Of a stretch of DNA of 64,000 bases, positions 1-12,869 are shown one piece after another. Positions within the stretch are counted from its first letter, which is position 1; each line of letters begins with the position of its first letter. The position numbers were made by a program, and so were the translations under genes. Origin of the DNA: Papilionanthe hookeriana x Papilionanthe teres (lineage: Eukaryota; Streptophyta; Magnoliopsida; Asparagales; Orchidaceae); the NCBI GenBank assembly GCA_022702705.1, contig CM040433.1, positions 16,121,682 through 16,185,681 of the forward strand, in the 5' to 3' direction. The notes beneath the pieces are model-generated. The model was not told the origin of the DNA. It searched no databases and worked only from the letters and a program-made list of their open reading frames with translations.

Positions 1-1613
1 TGCAAAATTAGCCTCTAGCGCCTAAGCGTCGATGGCTGGCGCATAGGCGCGACAGTTAAAAGTGGCGAATTAAATCAAATTTGGTGCCATTTCTAAGGGG
101 GTTTTGAAGCAACTTTTGGTTTAAACTTCCTTAAATTCTTTTGGGCGGCAAATTAGTATGAAGAGATGCATCTTGTGGTAGATACATTGAATCTGAACAT
201 GATTTGAAGAGACACTAAAGCATCTTTTGAAGAATTATTAAAAAGAATACTTGAAGATCAGAAAAAGGAGAAGCGTTTTGAAAGGAAGTTTTGGCAGGAT
301 AAGTTGGAGAAAACCTTGAAGTGGTTGAATAGAAAGAGGAAGAAAGAGAGTCTTCTTCTTGCCATACTTTCTTTACTTTTCCACTTTATTCTATCATAGT
401 TTGTATTAGAATTTAGGAGAGTCAATTCTTAGAGTTGGGCGCCACCTCCTAAGGAGTTATTTAGTGGAAAGCAAAAGTTTCAGAGGAACTTCAAGAGTCT
501 TGTGGACAGGATTTTCAGATAAGTTTTTATCTTCATTTTTACATTTGGTTTTAAAGTAAGACTTGTTATGTTTTCACTATGATTTCTACTTTCAAATCAA
601 ATTGTTTGTGTTTTCTTCGTAAGTTTTGAGTAGTTTTCTTTATCTTTTTCCTTATAAATGATGAAGTAATTTGTGTGAAGTATAGGTATTTAATGTTGGA
701 AGAAGTTGTGATGATTCCATCACCTTACACTTCATTTACCTCTTGATTTGGCCAATTGAGATGTTAAAATTTGTTGTGAGAACATGTAAGAACCAATGTG
801 ATATTGTCTCAAACAACTATTGGAGATCTCAAACAACAATTGGAGAGAATCAAACGAAATTGTATGGGTGAGAATTGTAGTCCATGTAGTTAAGTGTAAA
901 TAAATAAGGAGATATGCTTTTAATTGGGTGTAGAATTAGAGGACTTTAGAGTGACATGCTAAAGCCCCCAATTTGGTTTGATGTTTTAGGTTTTATTATG
1001 AGATGTTAGCCCCAAGGTGGACGGATAAGAGGGAAATCTAGAGTGAGAACTAGTATCTTCCCTACCTAACCCATCTACAAGATTTCAAATCTTCAAATTA
1101 TTCTATGTTCTTTATAGAACCAAGTAAGGGTAAAGAATATAATTGCTCCTATTTGGTACAAAACATATTGATACTTCCACAATGAAATTCCATAATTATT
1201 GCACATTCACTGAAAGAAGAAAAGATATTTTATTCTGATTTGCTTTCATAACATTTAATAGTCTTGTTAATTTTAGTTGCTTTACATTTTCTAAAAAATT
1301 AGCAAAAAGAATTTAAACTTTTTAATTATAAAACATAACTCGCAAAATCATTTTGAAAAATAAAAACTTTTTTTCTGCTTTCTTTAAATTTTTAGATATT
1401 TCCCTGTGGGTTCGATATCTCGGGACTTAATCAGAAAGTCATATATTACTTGATAAACGATACGTATAGTTGCGTAGACTCCCATATTAAAATAATAAAG
1501 TTGATTTCTTATTTGCTTCGGAATCAAGTTTTTAGTGTCATTGTAAAGAAAGAGATATTATAATTGAGAAGAAATATAAAGTGTAAAACGTAAGCATAAA
1601 TATTCAGGGATCA
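1..1613 (+). repeat. 5' LTR of A1 (left end outside window)
   Basis: This stretch is homologous along its length to 18261-19816. It ends in GGGATCA directly before a PBS. It contains one degenerate copy of the paired GGCGCC palindrome (about 17-50) and, at 1521-1546, a second PBS-like string 70-90 bp before the real PBS. It carries the block shared by the LTRs here, 'tccctgtgggttcgatatct', followed by 'cttgataaacgata', close to its right end. Confidence 0.85.
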
Positions 1614-1619
1614 AGTTTT

Positions 1620-1637
1620 TGGCGTCGTTGCCGGAGA
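1620..1637 (+). other. Primer-binding site of A1
   Basis: TGGCGTCGTTGCCGGAGA lies 6 nt after the LTR end. It differs at two positions from TGGCGCCGTTGCCGGGGA, the intact version in the element at the right of the window. As I recall, Athila-group elements are primed by tRNA-Asp with this type of site; that identity is from memory. Confidence 0.8.
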
Positions 1638-1743
1638 AATTAATTAAAATATTTTTTTAAAGAAAATTTAAGAAAAACAGAAGTTTAAATATTTCCTTGC
1701 TTTTGCTAGTGTGTTTTATTTTATTTTACTTTATAATTGTTTT

Positions 1744-2804
1744 TTCATAGTTCAGGTTCTGAAGGACTTGTGCCTTACAATTTTGAATTCGAGAGAACTA
1801 TAAGAAAATTTAAAAAAATTAAAAATACAGAAAAAGACAAAAATTTTATAGAAATGGTGAATCAAAATGTTGAAATCCATTAAGAATTCAGACCTTTAAG
1901 AGATTATGCAAACCCTACAGTAGATGAACTTCATGGTAGCATTCCAAATCTTGTTTTAGCGGCCAATTCATTTGAACTTAAACCTGTTATTATCCAGATG
2001 GTTTCTAATGATTAGTTTAGGGAGCACCAACTGTTGATCCTAATTTACATATTGTCAGTTTTCTAGAATTGTGTGCTACTTTTAAATTTGATGGTGTTTC
2101 AGATGATGCTATTAGACATAGACTTTTTCCTTTCTCACTGAGGGATAAGACTAAGACATGGTTAAATTCGCTAGCACCTTGATCTATCAGAACTTGGGGT
2201 GATTTAGCGTAAAAATTCCTTGCTAAATATTTTCCAACATTAATGACTGTGAAGCTTAGAAATGATATTACATCTTTTTGTCACTTTGAAGGGGAATATA
2301 TTTATGAAGCATGAGAATGTTTTAAAGATCTCTTAAGAAATTCTACACATCATTCGATACCAGATTGGTTAATAATTTAAACCTTTTATAATAGATTAGT
2401 TGGATCTCTTAGATCTATTAGCGATGTTGCTGCTGGTAGTTCATTGATGTATAAACAGTTTTCTGACGCTTATGCTTTAATTAAAGAAATGATTACTGAT
2501 AATTTTCAATGGCCTTTTGAAAGGTTAAATCCTAAAAAGGTAGTCAAAATTCATGAAAATGATGCTTTTTCAATGCTAGCAAATCAAGTTGCTGCAATTT
2601 CAAGGAAGATAGATCAGTTTAGAATGAATTTTCTCAGCCAATTTTCTTGATTGAATAAAAGTCATTAGGCTAAATGGTTGATTCTTAATCATCATTAGAA
2701 ACTTTGAATGTCATAAATAAGTCTAATAACCCATATTCGAATTATTATAACCCAGGTTGGAAGAACCATCCAAACTTTAATTGGAACAACAATAATTAGG
2801 GTGG
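1744..2804 (+). pseudogene. gag: gag of A1, N-terminal part (broken)
   Basis: Encodes the capsid precursor of the element, which packages its RNA in cytoplasmic particles. The frame aligns with the better preserved gag at 61891-63441 of A2: a basic N-terminus, then LRDYANPTVDE, ANSFELKPVIIQMV, the region around KTWLNSLAP, and FQWPFERLNPKKV. The start codon seen in A2 has been lost here (the equivalent codon reads TTT). Stops occur soon after 1870 and again later, and there are frameshifts; the longest open piece is 2444-2650. The gene is cut at 2804 by the inserted solo LTR and resumes at 9727. Confidence 0.8.
2800..2804. repeat. Target-site duplication GGTGG (left copy)
   Basis: GGTGG immediately precedes TGTCGG, the left end of the inserted LTR. 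The same five bases follow its right end at 9722-9726. Removing the insert and one copy restores continuity of the A1 gag, which proves the borders. Confidence 0.9.
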
Positions 2805-5800
2805 TGTCGGCATATTTTTAGGTCGAGTGTTTTAAAAAAGGGGGGGTCGCCTACAGAAGTTTTCGGCGAACTTTTGATTTTAAATTTAGATATATATATA
2901 ATTTTAGAAAATAGCATTTGATTTTAAAAATAATTTTAAGTTTAAAATTTTTAAGATATGAAATCAAACCGTCCTCACATCCCAAATAATTTATATAAAC
3001 GAGCACCGCATCACACACCGTGTATTTATCCCGAAGAATAGATACACTGCTTGATGATGGGGCTCGATTAAATAAACTACAAGATTTGTGACATCCGTTT
3101 GGTCTGCTATCCAATTTTATAAGCCGACAAGTTCCCCTGCTTAAAATAAAGGAATTAAGCAGGGTTTATATTACCTGGGTTCTTAAAGTTTCCTATAAGG
3201 GCAAGCCCCTGTAGTTAATTACATCTTAAATGTTCGAAGACACTCAAGAAAACTCTCAATAATGATCAGTGGTTTTGCTCTTAAGAATTTCAAAGTTTAA
3301 GGTTTCAAACAAATTGGATTTTAGAAATTTCAATAGGGAATAGCTCAAATTTGGAACAGTTATTTCAGGGGTCCAAAGGAAGAGAAGTAGGGGATGTCAC
3401 AGACCTCGAGGAGAACCTCGATGACTTCCCAGACTACCCTATTGTTTGGCTTCAATTTGAGAGTTTATTTAATGTTGCAATCCTGCCAATTTTAGTTAAT
3501 TAGGACTTATATTTGTATGACAAAATCATACAAATAGCCTCAAAGATGTGAGGGTTTATGTCGTACCAGACGACTACCTCAGATTCCTAAAACCTATTAG
3601 GACTCAATTTGCATAATATGATTATGCAAATGCCTAAAAAAAAGTTGAGGATTTATGTTGCACTAGGCAAACTACCTCGAAATCCTATGGCTTTGTTATT
3701 TAATTCTAAGAAAGGTTTTGCTGAAGTAGTCGCAAGTTCTGCTGACGAAGATGGTCGTGCTGCCCACTATGCTCCAAGCTCCTTGTTGTTGCAGAGGTTT
3801 AGTTTTAGAAAGTGGCAATCAAGGGATGAGAGAAGTGTTTTGGTTTAGAAGTCTTAAGGTTCATATGTCTTAATGTCTTAATTAAAACTAATCTTAAAGT
3901 TGATTAAACATAACCGATTAAGATCCCACGGTTCAGTCATCCCGGCACCGTTATTTTCATCGGATTCACTTAGTCCAAATGAATTTGCTAAACTCAACCG
4001 AATGAGTTCCACACTTTCATTTAGATCGTAGGAAATCTCGTTAGTAACATGTGGGTTACATCATCCGAGGGATTCTCGATCATCCAACGAGACGTTTTAA
4101 TTTAGTTGTAGTTGTAGTTTTGTTGTTCTGTTTGTGATTAAATTTTGAGTTGTTTTATCTTTTGAATTTTGTGGCAGTGAATTTTATCTTGTTGTGACAT
4201 TTAATTTAATTTTGGGTTTCAGTTTTGCGGCTATCCTAAAAGGTTTCAGTTTTCATGCAGGGTGGCATTCTTGCTTAACATGCAAATTTTGCAAGAAAGA
4301 AAGTACAACGCAAGTAAATAAATTACAATAAAATAAATGCGTGCCTGGAGGGTCTTCTCATCATTTCAAGTTGCACTTAAAACACATATTAAGGCATTTA
4401 TATAATTGCAAGAAAATATCTAGGTAAAACTAAGGGAAGGTTCTGGTTATATACCAAAATCCTAATCCTATTGCTAGTTAGTTCCTATGAAGTCTAGGTT
4501 CTTTTGTTTTGTTAAGCATGATTTTCTTCACCAAAGAACAATGGAGTTTCACTGTTCTTTGAAACATGCCATCAAGTTAGAGAAGTGCTCGGAATTGAAT
4601 TCTGAACATCTTCTTAAACATTTTAGGGATTACTTTAAGTTTAGTTAATTTCATTGGAGTGGTGAATCAATCACCCAGTTTACTCTTACTCAGTGAAATA
4701 GGATGTTTGGTTATCTTATAAGTGAAGTGACATTTCATTTGATATTCCATTTAGGATTTATAATAATGAAAGTTTTTACGAGCAACTTAGTTTGTTAAAG
4801 GATTTAACCGTTTCTTAATTAAAGTTGAATTGTTGTTTTAAGATAATTCAATTTCAGAATTCAATTTGGTTTTCTTTTAAGGGTTTTAAGTCACTTAAGT
4901 TGAATGTAATGTTTAAACTATTTAATTTCATTAAATTTTGATGATTTAAATTTAATCATACTGTTTTAGGTTGGCATTAATTGGTTTAATCTTCACATTT
5001 TTTAATTATGAATTGTTCTGATATTACTTAATATTTCAAATTTGTTTAAATTTTGTTCTCAAGTGATTTCAAACTAATTTTTAATGTTTTAGATTCATTT
5101 TTTAATTTGATTATTAAATCATTTAATGTTTTAAGCTTTAATTTAATTAAAGATTATTTCCTCTTTAACTATTAATTTCAATTATCATGTCTTTAAAGTT
5201 AATTAAGAGTTGAATATTATTGGAGTGATTCATTTAGGGATTTAATATTAAAGAATTGATATCTTCTTAAATAAAATCCCTATTTTAATAATCCAAATTT
5301 TAATTTATTCTTCCAAAATTTAGATGATTTAATCAATTAGGTTCCACTTTGATGTATTAAAAGTGATCAATGGGTTTCTACCCTTAATTTCCCTATGTTT
5401 CAATCATCCAAGAGAGTATTTAAGATCAAATATTTTATCCCCCCTTAGATTAAGCCTATGACATTAATTAGGATTAAAATCCCTTAATTACCTTTATGCC
5501 CTTTTAAGCCTATTTAGCTCATAACTCACTAAATTGTGCTCAAATGACTTTGAAATTTTTATGTCACTTCACTTACATGTCAATTAAGACATTAGAGGAG
5601 ATAATGTGATTTTTTTCATTTTTAATTTAATTTATATAATTAGTTTTATGAAAAATAAGCGTTTTCAATGAAATTCAACAACATGACCAATGTAAGGATT
5701 TTTTCCTTAGGAAAATTATGGGATGTTCCTACTGACCAGAGGACCACTTAGACCAATTTTGGTGACTTTTTGAATTATATTTTATTTATTATAATTATTT

Positions 5801-8800
5801 TAATTTTTAGGGTGTTAATTAATTATAAAATAAAATTAATGTTGAAAAATGGATTTTATATTTTTCTTAAGTCCCTCTGACCTCAAAGAGTTCAGAGAAA
5901 ACAAATTTTATATTTTTCTGTTTTTTTCTTTGAATTTTTAGAATTATTTTAGTGAGAAAGGTTAAAAGTCCATTTTTTAATATTAAAAATTGCATTAAGC
6001 CTTTAAAATTCAATATCTTTTCTTAGGGACTTAGGAAAAATATTTGGTTGGTTCCTAAGTGATTAGGAGACCAAATATGACATTTTTGTGAATTTTAATA
6101 TTTTTGTGATTTTTATTATTTTTTAATTATTAAAATATTTAAAATAGGGTTAAAAAAGAAAAATATTTAGAAAATTCCAATTTTAATGTTCTTATACTCC
6201 TTTGATATCATAAAACCCACAAAACCAGTTTAGTGAAGTTTTGAAATATATTTTGGGTTTTATGAATTTTTAAAGTTTAAAAGTGGCCATGTAATTTAAA
6301 TAATTCATTTAGTGGGTTAAATCATTTTCAATTGACTTCAACATTTTTATGGGGTTTCCTCTGATCCTAAAGATCAGTGGAGAATTGATTCCAAGTTATT
6401 TTGATGAGTGGTTTCTTCAAATTAGTTCCATCTTAGTTTTAGGGTTTTGGCCAAATTAGGGTTCATTTGAATGATTTAAGCCAAGCCATAATTATCCTAG
6501 GGTCCTCTGGTCCAAAGATACTTCCCCTAATTTTCTAGATTTTATTAATCAACAAGCTAATTATAGGAATTAAAATACCAAAACAGATACATAAACTTGA
6601 AAAATAAATAACTTGCCATAGAGATGGCCTCTAGCCTTGGAAAATTCAGGGAATGTTCCCAAGAACAGAGGCTACAAAAGCTCTATGGTCTCATGCCATG
6701 GTGAAATGTATACATGCATGGAGAATTAAAACATTCATAACAGTATTAAATTAATTAAAAATAAAATACTCAACAAAATAGATCAAATCTTTTTCCACAT
6801 TATTCTCCTCTATTCACTGAGCAAGTGGGTATTTTTAGTTTATTTTTATGATTTTTCTATGCAAAGATATGCATTTTTAAAGATTCAGGTATTTAAATAA
6901 TTCAGAAAATCCCTAATTTCCTACTTAACCACGTCGGCGCCAACTCAACCTACGGCGGGTCGAACTCCACGCGTCGCCTCCTGATTCGGCGCCGCCATCT
7001 GACTCGGCAGCCACGCGGCCCGCGGTTCATGTCCCGTTGATCCGTCCGGCGCGATCCTAGTCATTCACCCGATACTCAAACCATCTGACGGTCCCTAGTC
7101 ATCGTCTACGACTGGTGCGTCCCATGAGCCATCCACCTTCTAACCCTAAGATCTCGCTGGATACTCAACCAAATTACATGTTCTTGGGCTCTATGAATTC
7201 GTCTCGACAAGACGAACACATCTATATGGCTATGATGCATTAAAATTAAGCCAAACAAAATAGAGAATTTGTAGAAGCTTGGGAGGAGGAAGAGGTCAAT
7301 ACCTTTGCTCTGAGAAGTGAAGCTTCAATCAGAGAGTTGTAGCACCTTTGATTGATCCCAAGGAAGCTCTAGATGAATTCTCTGGCTCTGAGGAATTGTC
7401 CAGGTATGAAAGTGACCAAGGCCAACTTCAAGCTTTGACGGCTGGAGAGATTGGGTGGCCTGGTGAGGGGGCTTCCACTGGAGAACTCCTTCTTTTGCTC
7501 TGGTGAAGGTGTGGGTAAGTTTAATTAGGTTTCTGTGGAGGTTTCAGGGATGTCCTATTTTCTGGTCTGAGATTTAGCTCAAAAATTGAGCTCAACCTGT
7601 GGGGATGAAGGCAGGAAAGCAGTAGGGTTCTTCTTCTCTAGGTTGGGAGAAGCGCTGGGAGTGATTTGGGGAGGTTCTGTTGAGAAATTTTTCAAAACCA
7701 CTCTCATGGCCGAGAGGTGTGAATTATATGGCCAGGGCCATAGGGCTGAGCCAGGGCTCAATTGGTGGGTGGATTCCACTGCTTAGGTGGAGGGCAGTGG
7801 AGCTCCAAAGTTTAATTTGGCTGAGGTGGCCAATTGGTGGAGTTTGGGTGAGTATAGGCTAGTGGTGGCTCTTAGTTTTGACCCCCTCTGACGGCTAGGC
7901 CGACCAGCAAGGACAGGGGAGCTGGCCATGGGTCAGGTCAACCAAGGAGTAGGGTTTAATGGTGATAAACCAGGCAAGGGGTATTTGGGGTGAGGCAAAA
8001 GGTGGATTTAACCATTTAAGGGAGAAGATCCCTTAAAATGGGGAACTCTTGGTCCATGGCTCACTTAGCTTGGGCAAGGTGGATCTAGGGTGGTTCCTAG
8101 GGTTCACTTGGTGGTTGTGGAAGATTTGGTTTAGCCACATTTGGTTCAATTTGGTTTGGTTAGGCCATAGGTTCAAATTGCCTCACTTGGGTTTAGGTTA
8201 GGCTAACTTGGGTTTGGGTTTGATTTAGGTCTAAGTGTCTTGAGAAACATTGTAGAATTGATTGTCATGAAAAACTTTCATGAAGACATGGAATGGTTTT
8301 GAGTTCAATTGAAAGGTCAATTTGGTGGATTTTGGTATTTTGGTTAATTTGGGCAAGGTTGGATCAACTTGAGTCCAAGTTGGGTTAAGGTGGGGTTTAG
8401 ACCCAATTGAAAGTTTTAAATGGATTAGGGGAATGTGGTGAAGAGTTCCCAACATCAACTGGGAAGAAATTTTAGGATTTGGCTAACCAATTTGGTAGGT
8501 TTAGGGCATGGATTCACTTTAGGCTAAAATGGGGTATTTTTGGTTTTTCAAATAGATTTAGGTTAAGCTTAGGCTCAAATTGGGGCAATTGAAGGTTGCA
8601 TAGGTTTTATGGGCCTATCATGGAAAGTTTAGGATTGAAATTTGGGGAAAAAAAGTTGGTATTAGGTTAATTAGGGGTTTTGGGTTAATTAGGCAAAATT
8701 GGGGATCTTGGATTTCAAATGGCATTTAACTCAAATTTGAATCAATTTGGACCTAGATTTGGTTTAAATTGATAGTGGGGATGTTGAATTAAAGTTTAGA

Positions 8801-9721
8801 ATTGAAATTGGGCAAAATTGAGGTCAAATGGGTTGGTTTGGTTTGACATTGGGTCCATTTAGGTTAAAAATGGGTCAAATTGAGGATTTTGATAAAAGTA
8901 AGTTAAATTGGTAAAATTTGCCTATGATGTAGTTAGACAAAATGAAATTGAGAATATTTGGGATTTTCTGAAATTTTCTGAGAATTTTTAGAATTTTTGA
9001 AATTTTGGGTTAAAAGGGTATTTAGGGTATTTGGAGGTTATTTAGAGGGTATTGGGGTATTTTGGTGGATTTAAGAGGTGGGAATTGTTTTAAAATGATT
9101 TTTAGGAATTTTGGGAATTTTGGTAATTTTTGGAAAATTTATGAAGGGTTTGGTGGTTGTAGGGGTATTTTAAGTAATTTTTGGGTAGGCTTGAGGACCC
9201 AATGTCAAAACCAGAAAATTTAGTAAAATGAAATTTGGGTATGGTTGAGGGAGTGGAATAGCTTAGAGTGAGCCATGGACCAATAAATGTCCATTTTGAA
9301 CATCTTATAGGTTGTTCTTAACCCTCTTAGCCAAGGGATAGAGGTTTGGAATTAGCCACATGAGTGCTCCAATGAACCAGGAGTCAAGATTGGGTAAGGA
9401 TGGTTTAAGGTTTAGGATGAGTGTGGGAGTGGTGTGTGTGCCAACCAGCCCTCACCAAGACCAGGCCACCCAGGGCAGTCATAAGGTTTAAACATTCTAT
9501 AAGAATTCATCTTTGTCTTCTTCACATTGGTCCCAACCTTCCAAGTGATTTGGAGGTTGATGACCATCTATGTAGGATTTTAAAGAGAATCAAGACTTGG
9601 TTTGAATTTCTAAAAGATGGGTTCCATCTCTAGTCCTCTAGGATAGTCAAGGAAAAGTCCTATGGCTAGATCTTAAGCACTAAAAGGGAAGGAGAGGACC
9701 TCACCAAAAATGAGGTCAACA
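2805..9721 (-). mobile_element. Giant Tat-type solo LTR (6917 bp) inserted in A1 gag
   Basis: The insert starts TGTCGGC and ends GAGGTCAACA, has a perfect 5-bp duplication, and shows no internal coding region or repeat of its own ends; it is therefore a solo LTR. It is homologous, in the same + strand direction, to 37999-46464: compare the ends (GAGGTCAACA at both), the 'atagttaattatgtctta'-like block near 3210-3235, and the GC-rich centre. By comparison with that copy its transcriptional sense is the - strand. It is AT-rich and lacks the strong ~80-bp arrays of its relatives. The short open frames in it (3609-3848, 7579-7862, 8231-8458, 9421-9633) show no recognisable protein. Confidence 0.85.
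6925..7140. other. GC-rich island inside the giant solo LTR
   Basis: A roughly 200-bp patch rich in CpG and containing GGCGCC twice (about 6937 and 6990) stands out from the AT-rich surroundings. The two other giant LTRs have smaller GC-rich patches at comparable places (about 24170-24260 and 43720-43800). I cannot assign a function; CpG clusters like this are candidates for a promoter-proximal or methylated region. Confidence 0.5.
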
Positions 9722-9726
9722 GGTGG
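9722..9726. repeat. Target-site duplication GGTGG (right copy)
   Basis: Right-hand copy of the 5-bp duplication that flanks the solo LTR at 2805-9721. Confidence 0.9.
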
Positions 9727-10640
9727 TAGTAATCAACAATGGGGGAACAATCAAGTAAACCCATTGAAGAACTAGAACAACCAAGGGAATAATAATTATA
9801 GACCAACCTATCCTCTAGGTTTTAACAATGGTTCACATTTTAAGGAGAAGAAGTTGTCTATAGAAGAAGTGGTGTTACAAATGGAAAATCAATTGTAAAG
9901 TCAAAGAGCTACAATCATAAATATTGAGAATTAATTGGGACAGATTGCTAATTCATTAAGTAATAAATCCCAAGGAACACTTCCTAGTAATACAGAAGTA
10001 AATCCAAGAGACAAGAGTAAAGAACAAGAAAAAGCTATTCAGTTGAGAAGTGGAAGATAGTTGGAAGGTAGAGTTCAAAAAGAGATTGAAGTAGAGAAAG
10101 AATAGATTGAAGAACCAAAAGAGGACGCTCTGAATGGTTTGGAAAGACCTATTTCTCCACCTAAGATTGATTTAGAAAAGTCACCACCTCCATTTCCTCA
10201 GAGACCTCGACAACAAAAGTTGGATAAGCAATTTTCAAAGTTCCTGAAAATATTTAAGAAGCTTACAATCAACATTCATTTGCTGAAGCCTTAGAACAAA
10301 TGCCAAGTTATGTGAAATTTATGAAGGATATTCTCAACAGAAAAATGAAGTTTTAAGATAATGAAACTGTTGCACCTAGTGAGTAGTGTAGTGCAATAAT
10401 TTAGAAAAAGCTTCTTGAAAAGCTTAAAGATCCCGGTAGTTTCACAATTCTATGTGCGATCAGAGACAAATTTCATGGAAAAGCTTTATGTGATTTAGGT
10501 GCAAGCATTAACCTTATGCCATTATCTATATTCAAAAGACTGGGATTGGGAAAAATAACCCCGACTACTGTAACTATGTAATTAGCGGATCGTTCGATCA
10601 CATATTCTAAAAAAGTTATAGAATATATTTTATTGTAGGT
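9727..10640 (+). pseudogene. A1 gag C-terminus and aspartic protease (broken)
   Basis: The first part is the N/Q/P-rich end of gag (NNYRPTYPLGFNNG), followed by a charged linker with PPPFPQRPRQQKLDKQFSKF, which also occurs in A2. The protease core reads CDLGASINLMP near 10489-10520, against CDSGASINLMP in A2, so the catalytic Asp is kept. Several in-frame stops (for example near 10050, 10105, 10355 and 10580) break it. The protease would mature the Gag-Pol polyprotein. Confidence 0.75.
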
Positions 10641-12180
10641 GGATCAATTTATCTTTCATGTTGATTTCATTATGCTAGATATTGAGGAAAATAAAGAGAC
10701 GCCCATAATTTTAGGGAGATATTTCCTAGCCACAGGCAGAGCAATGATAGATGTACAAAAAAGGGAATTAACTATACGAGTCAATGATCAAACTGTTACA
10801 TTCAATATCTCAAAATTAATGAAATATCCTACAAGAGTTAAAGACGATGAATGCTACAGAATGGATGTTATCAGATATTTAAATGAATGTCATTTCAAAT
10901 CAACTTATGAAGAGAAATATTAAAGTGAAATTGGAACACGAGCAAGAAAAGGAATTACAACATTCTGAAGATTTTCATGAGAAATATTTAAATTATGTTC
11001 ATGAAAATTTTGAATTGTTGGACATGACTAAAAAATATGAATCTTTTAGTCCATCAATTGAAAAACCTTCTGAACTTGAATTAAATATACTTCCTACTCA
11101 TTTAACATATGACTTTTTTAATGATTCATCAACTTTGCCAGTTATAATTTCCTCTCAATTGATTTATTAAGAAGAAGAGAGTTCGCTTGAAGTTATAAAG
11201 AAATATATGAAAGCCTTTGGATGAACAATAACTGATATTAAAGGAATCATTCCATCAATTTGTATGCATAGAATCCTTTTGGAAGAGAATTTCAAACCTC
11301 AGGCTGATCCTCAAAGAAGATTAAATCGTATCATGAAAGATGTTGTTAAGAAAGAAATTTTAAAGTGGATGGAGGCTGGGATTATTTACTCTATTTTAGA
11401 TAGTGCATGAGTTAGTCTTATTCCCTGTGTTCCTAAGAAAGGAGGAGTTAATGTGACTGCTAATGAAAGGAATGAATTAATACCAACAAGATAAGTTTTA
11501 GGGTGGCGAATATGCTTTGATTATAGAAAATTAAACATTGTCATAAGGAAAGCATTTTCCACCACCCTTTCTAGATCAGATGTTGGATAGACTAGCTGGG
11601 CATAAATAACTTTGTTTTATGGATGGATATACTGGTTACCACCAAATACAAATTGCTCCTCAGGATCAAGAGAAAACAACGTTTACCAGTTCTTATGGTA
11701 CATTTGCTTTTAGAAGACTGCCATTTGGTTTATGTAATGCCCCTCTACATTTCAGAGATGTATGATGGCAATTTACTGTGATTTAATTGAAAAAGGAATG
11801 AAAATTTTTATGGATGACTTTTCAGTGTTTGGAATTTGAATCATGTTTAGAACATCTATCAAAAGTTCTTAAGCACTATGAAGAAATTTAGTCCTTAACT
11901 GGGGAATATGTCAATTTATGGTAGCAGGAGGAATTGTATTGAGATAGAGTATATCAGAAAAGGTATAGAGGTAGATTATGCAAAAATTCAAGTGATCTCT
12001 AATATACCTTACCCAACTAATGTAAGGGGAATTAGAAGTTTTTTGGGACATGTTGGATTCTACAGGTGTTATATTAAAGACTTTTTAAAGATTTCAAAGC
12101 CTTTATGTCGTTTACTGGAAAAAGATGTGAATTTTTATTTTGATGAAGAATGCCTAAAAGCTTTTGAATTATTAAAATAA
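10641..12180 (+). pseudogene. pol: A1 protease-RT linker and reverse transcriptase (broken)
   Basis: Two open pieces (10639-10923 and 10883-11170, overlapping in different frames) hold the linker with ILGRYFLATGRAMIDV and LPVIISSQL. The RT follows: KKEILKWMEAGIIY, a fingers region WRICFDYRKLN near 11507, and the catalytic FMDDFSVFG near 11807-11830, which keeps both Asp residues. Stops and frameshifts interrupt it at several places, among them near 11408, 11588 and 11740. The connection domain (about 11908-12180) is open: VRGIRSFLGHVGFYRCYIKDF. Confidence 0.8.
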
Positions 12181-12700
12181 AAATTAATCACCGCACCTGT
12201 TATAATTTCACCAAGCTGGGAAAAATCTTTTGAATTAATGTGTGATGCAAGCGATTATGCTATTGGATTTGTTTTAAGTCAGAAATATGATAAAATTTTC
12301 AAAGTAATCTACTATGCTAGTAGAACTCTAAATGAAGCTCAAATTAATTATACCACAACTGAGAAAGAGTTACTAGCTATAGTATTTGTCTTTGATAAAT
12401 TCAGATCATTTTTAATAGGAACAAAATGTGTGGTGCATACTGATCATACTGCTATTAAGTATATAATGAAAAAGAAGGATGCAAAACCAAGATTGATAAA
12501 ATGGATTTTTCTTTTGCAAGAATTTGATTTTGAAATAGTAGATCGAAAGGGTGCTGATAATCAAATTGCTAATCATCTATCCAGGCTTGCTTTCGAAAAA
12601 TCTCTCAGCTTTGAAAGGAAATTAATGAATAATTTCCTAATGAAAAATTATTCACTATCAATCAGTGGTGTGTTTTGTGGCATGCCGACATTGTAAACTT
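12181..12700 (+). pseudogene. pol: A1 RNase H domain
   Basis: Best preserved part of the A1 pol, open over 152 codons from 12238. Motifs in order: MCDASDYAIGFVLSQK (first catalytic Asp), NYTTTEKELLAIVFVFDKF (Glu in TEKE), VHTDHTAIKYIM (Asp of HTDH), PRLIKWIFLLQEFDFEIV, and the terminal DNQIANHLSRL. It degrades the RNA strand of the RNA-DNA hybrid during reverse transcription. It is typical of the Ty3/gypsy RNase H; there is no second RNase H domain after it, unlike the Tat element at 29616-37998. Confidence 0.85.
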
Positions 12701-12869
12701 TATTGTCAGTGATATTTTACCTTATAGTTTGATATACCAAGGGAGGAAGAAATTTTTATCTGAAGCTAAGACTTATTTTTGGGATGTCCTGTTTTTATAT
12801 AAACAAAAAAATTATCTGATTATTCGAAGATGTGTGCCTTAAGAAGAAACTTATGAATTATTCAAAAAT

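Noticed and set aside
7579..7862. Overlapping frames on both strands in the solo LTR with W/G-rich protein
   Set aside because: Overlap on opposite strands, no motif, not conserved in the other giant LTRs.
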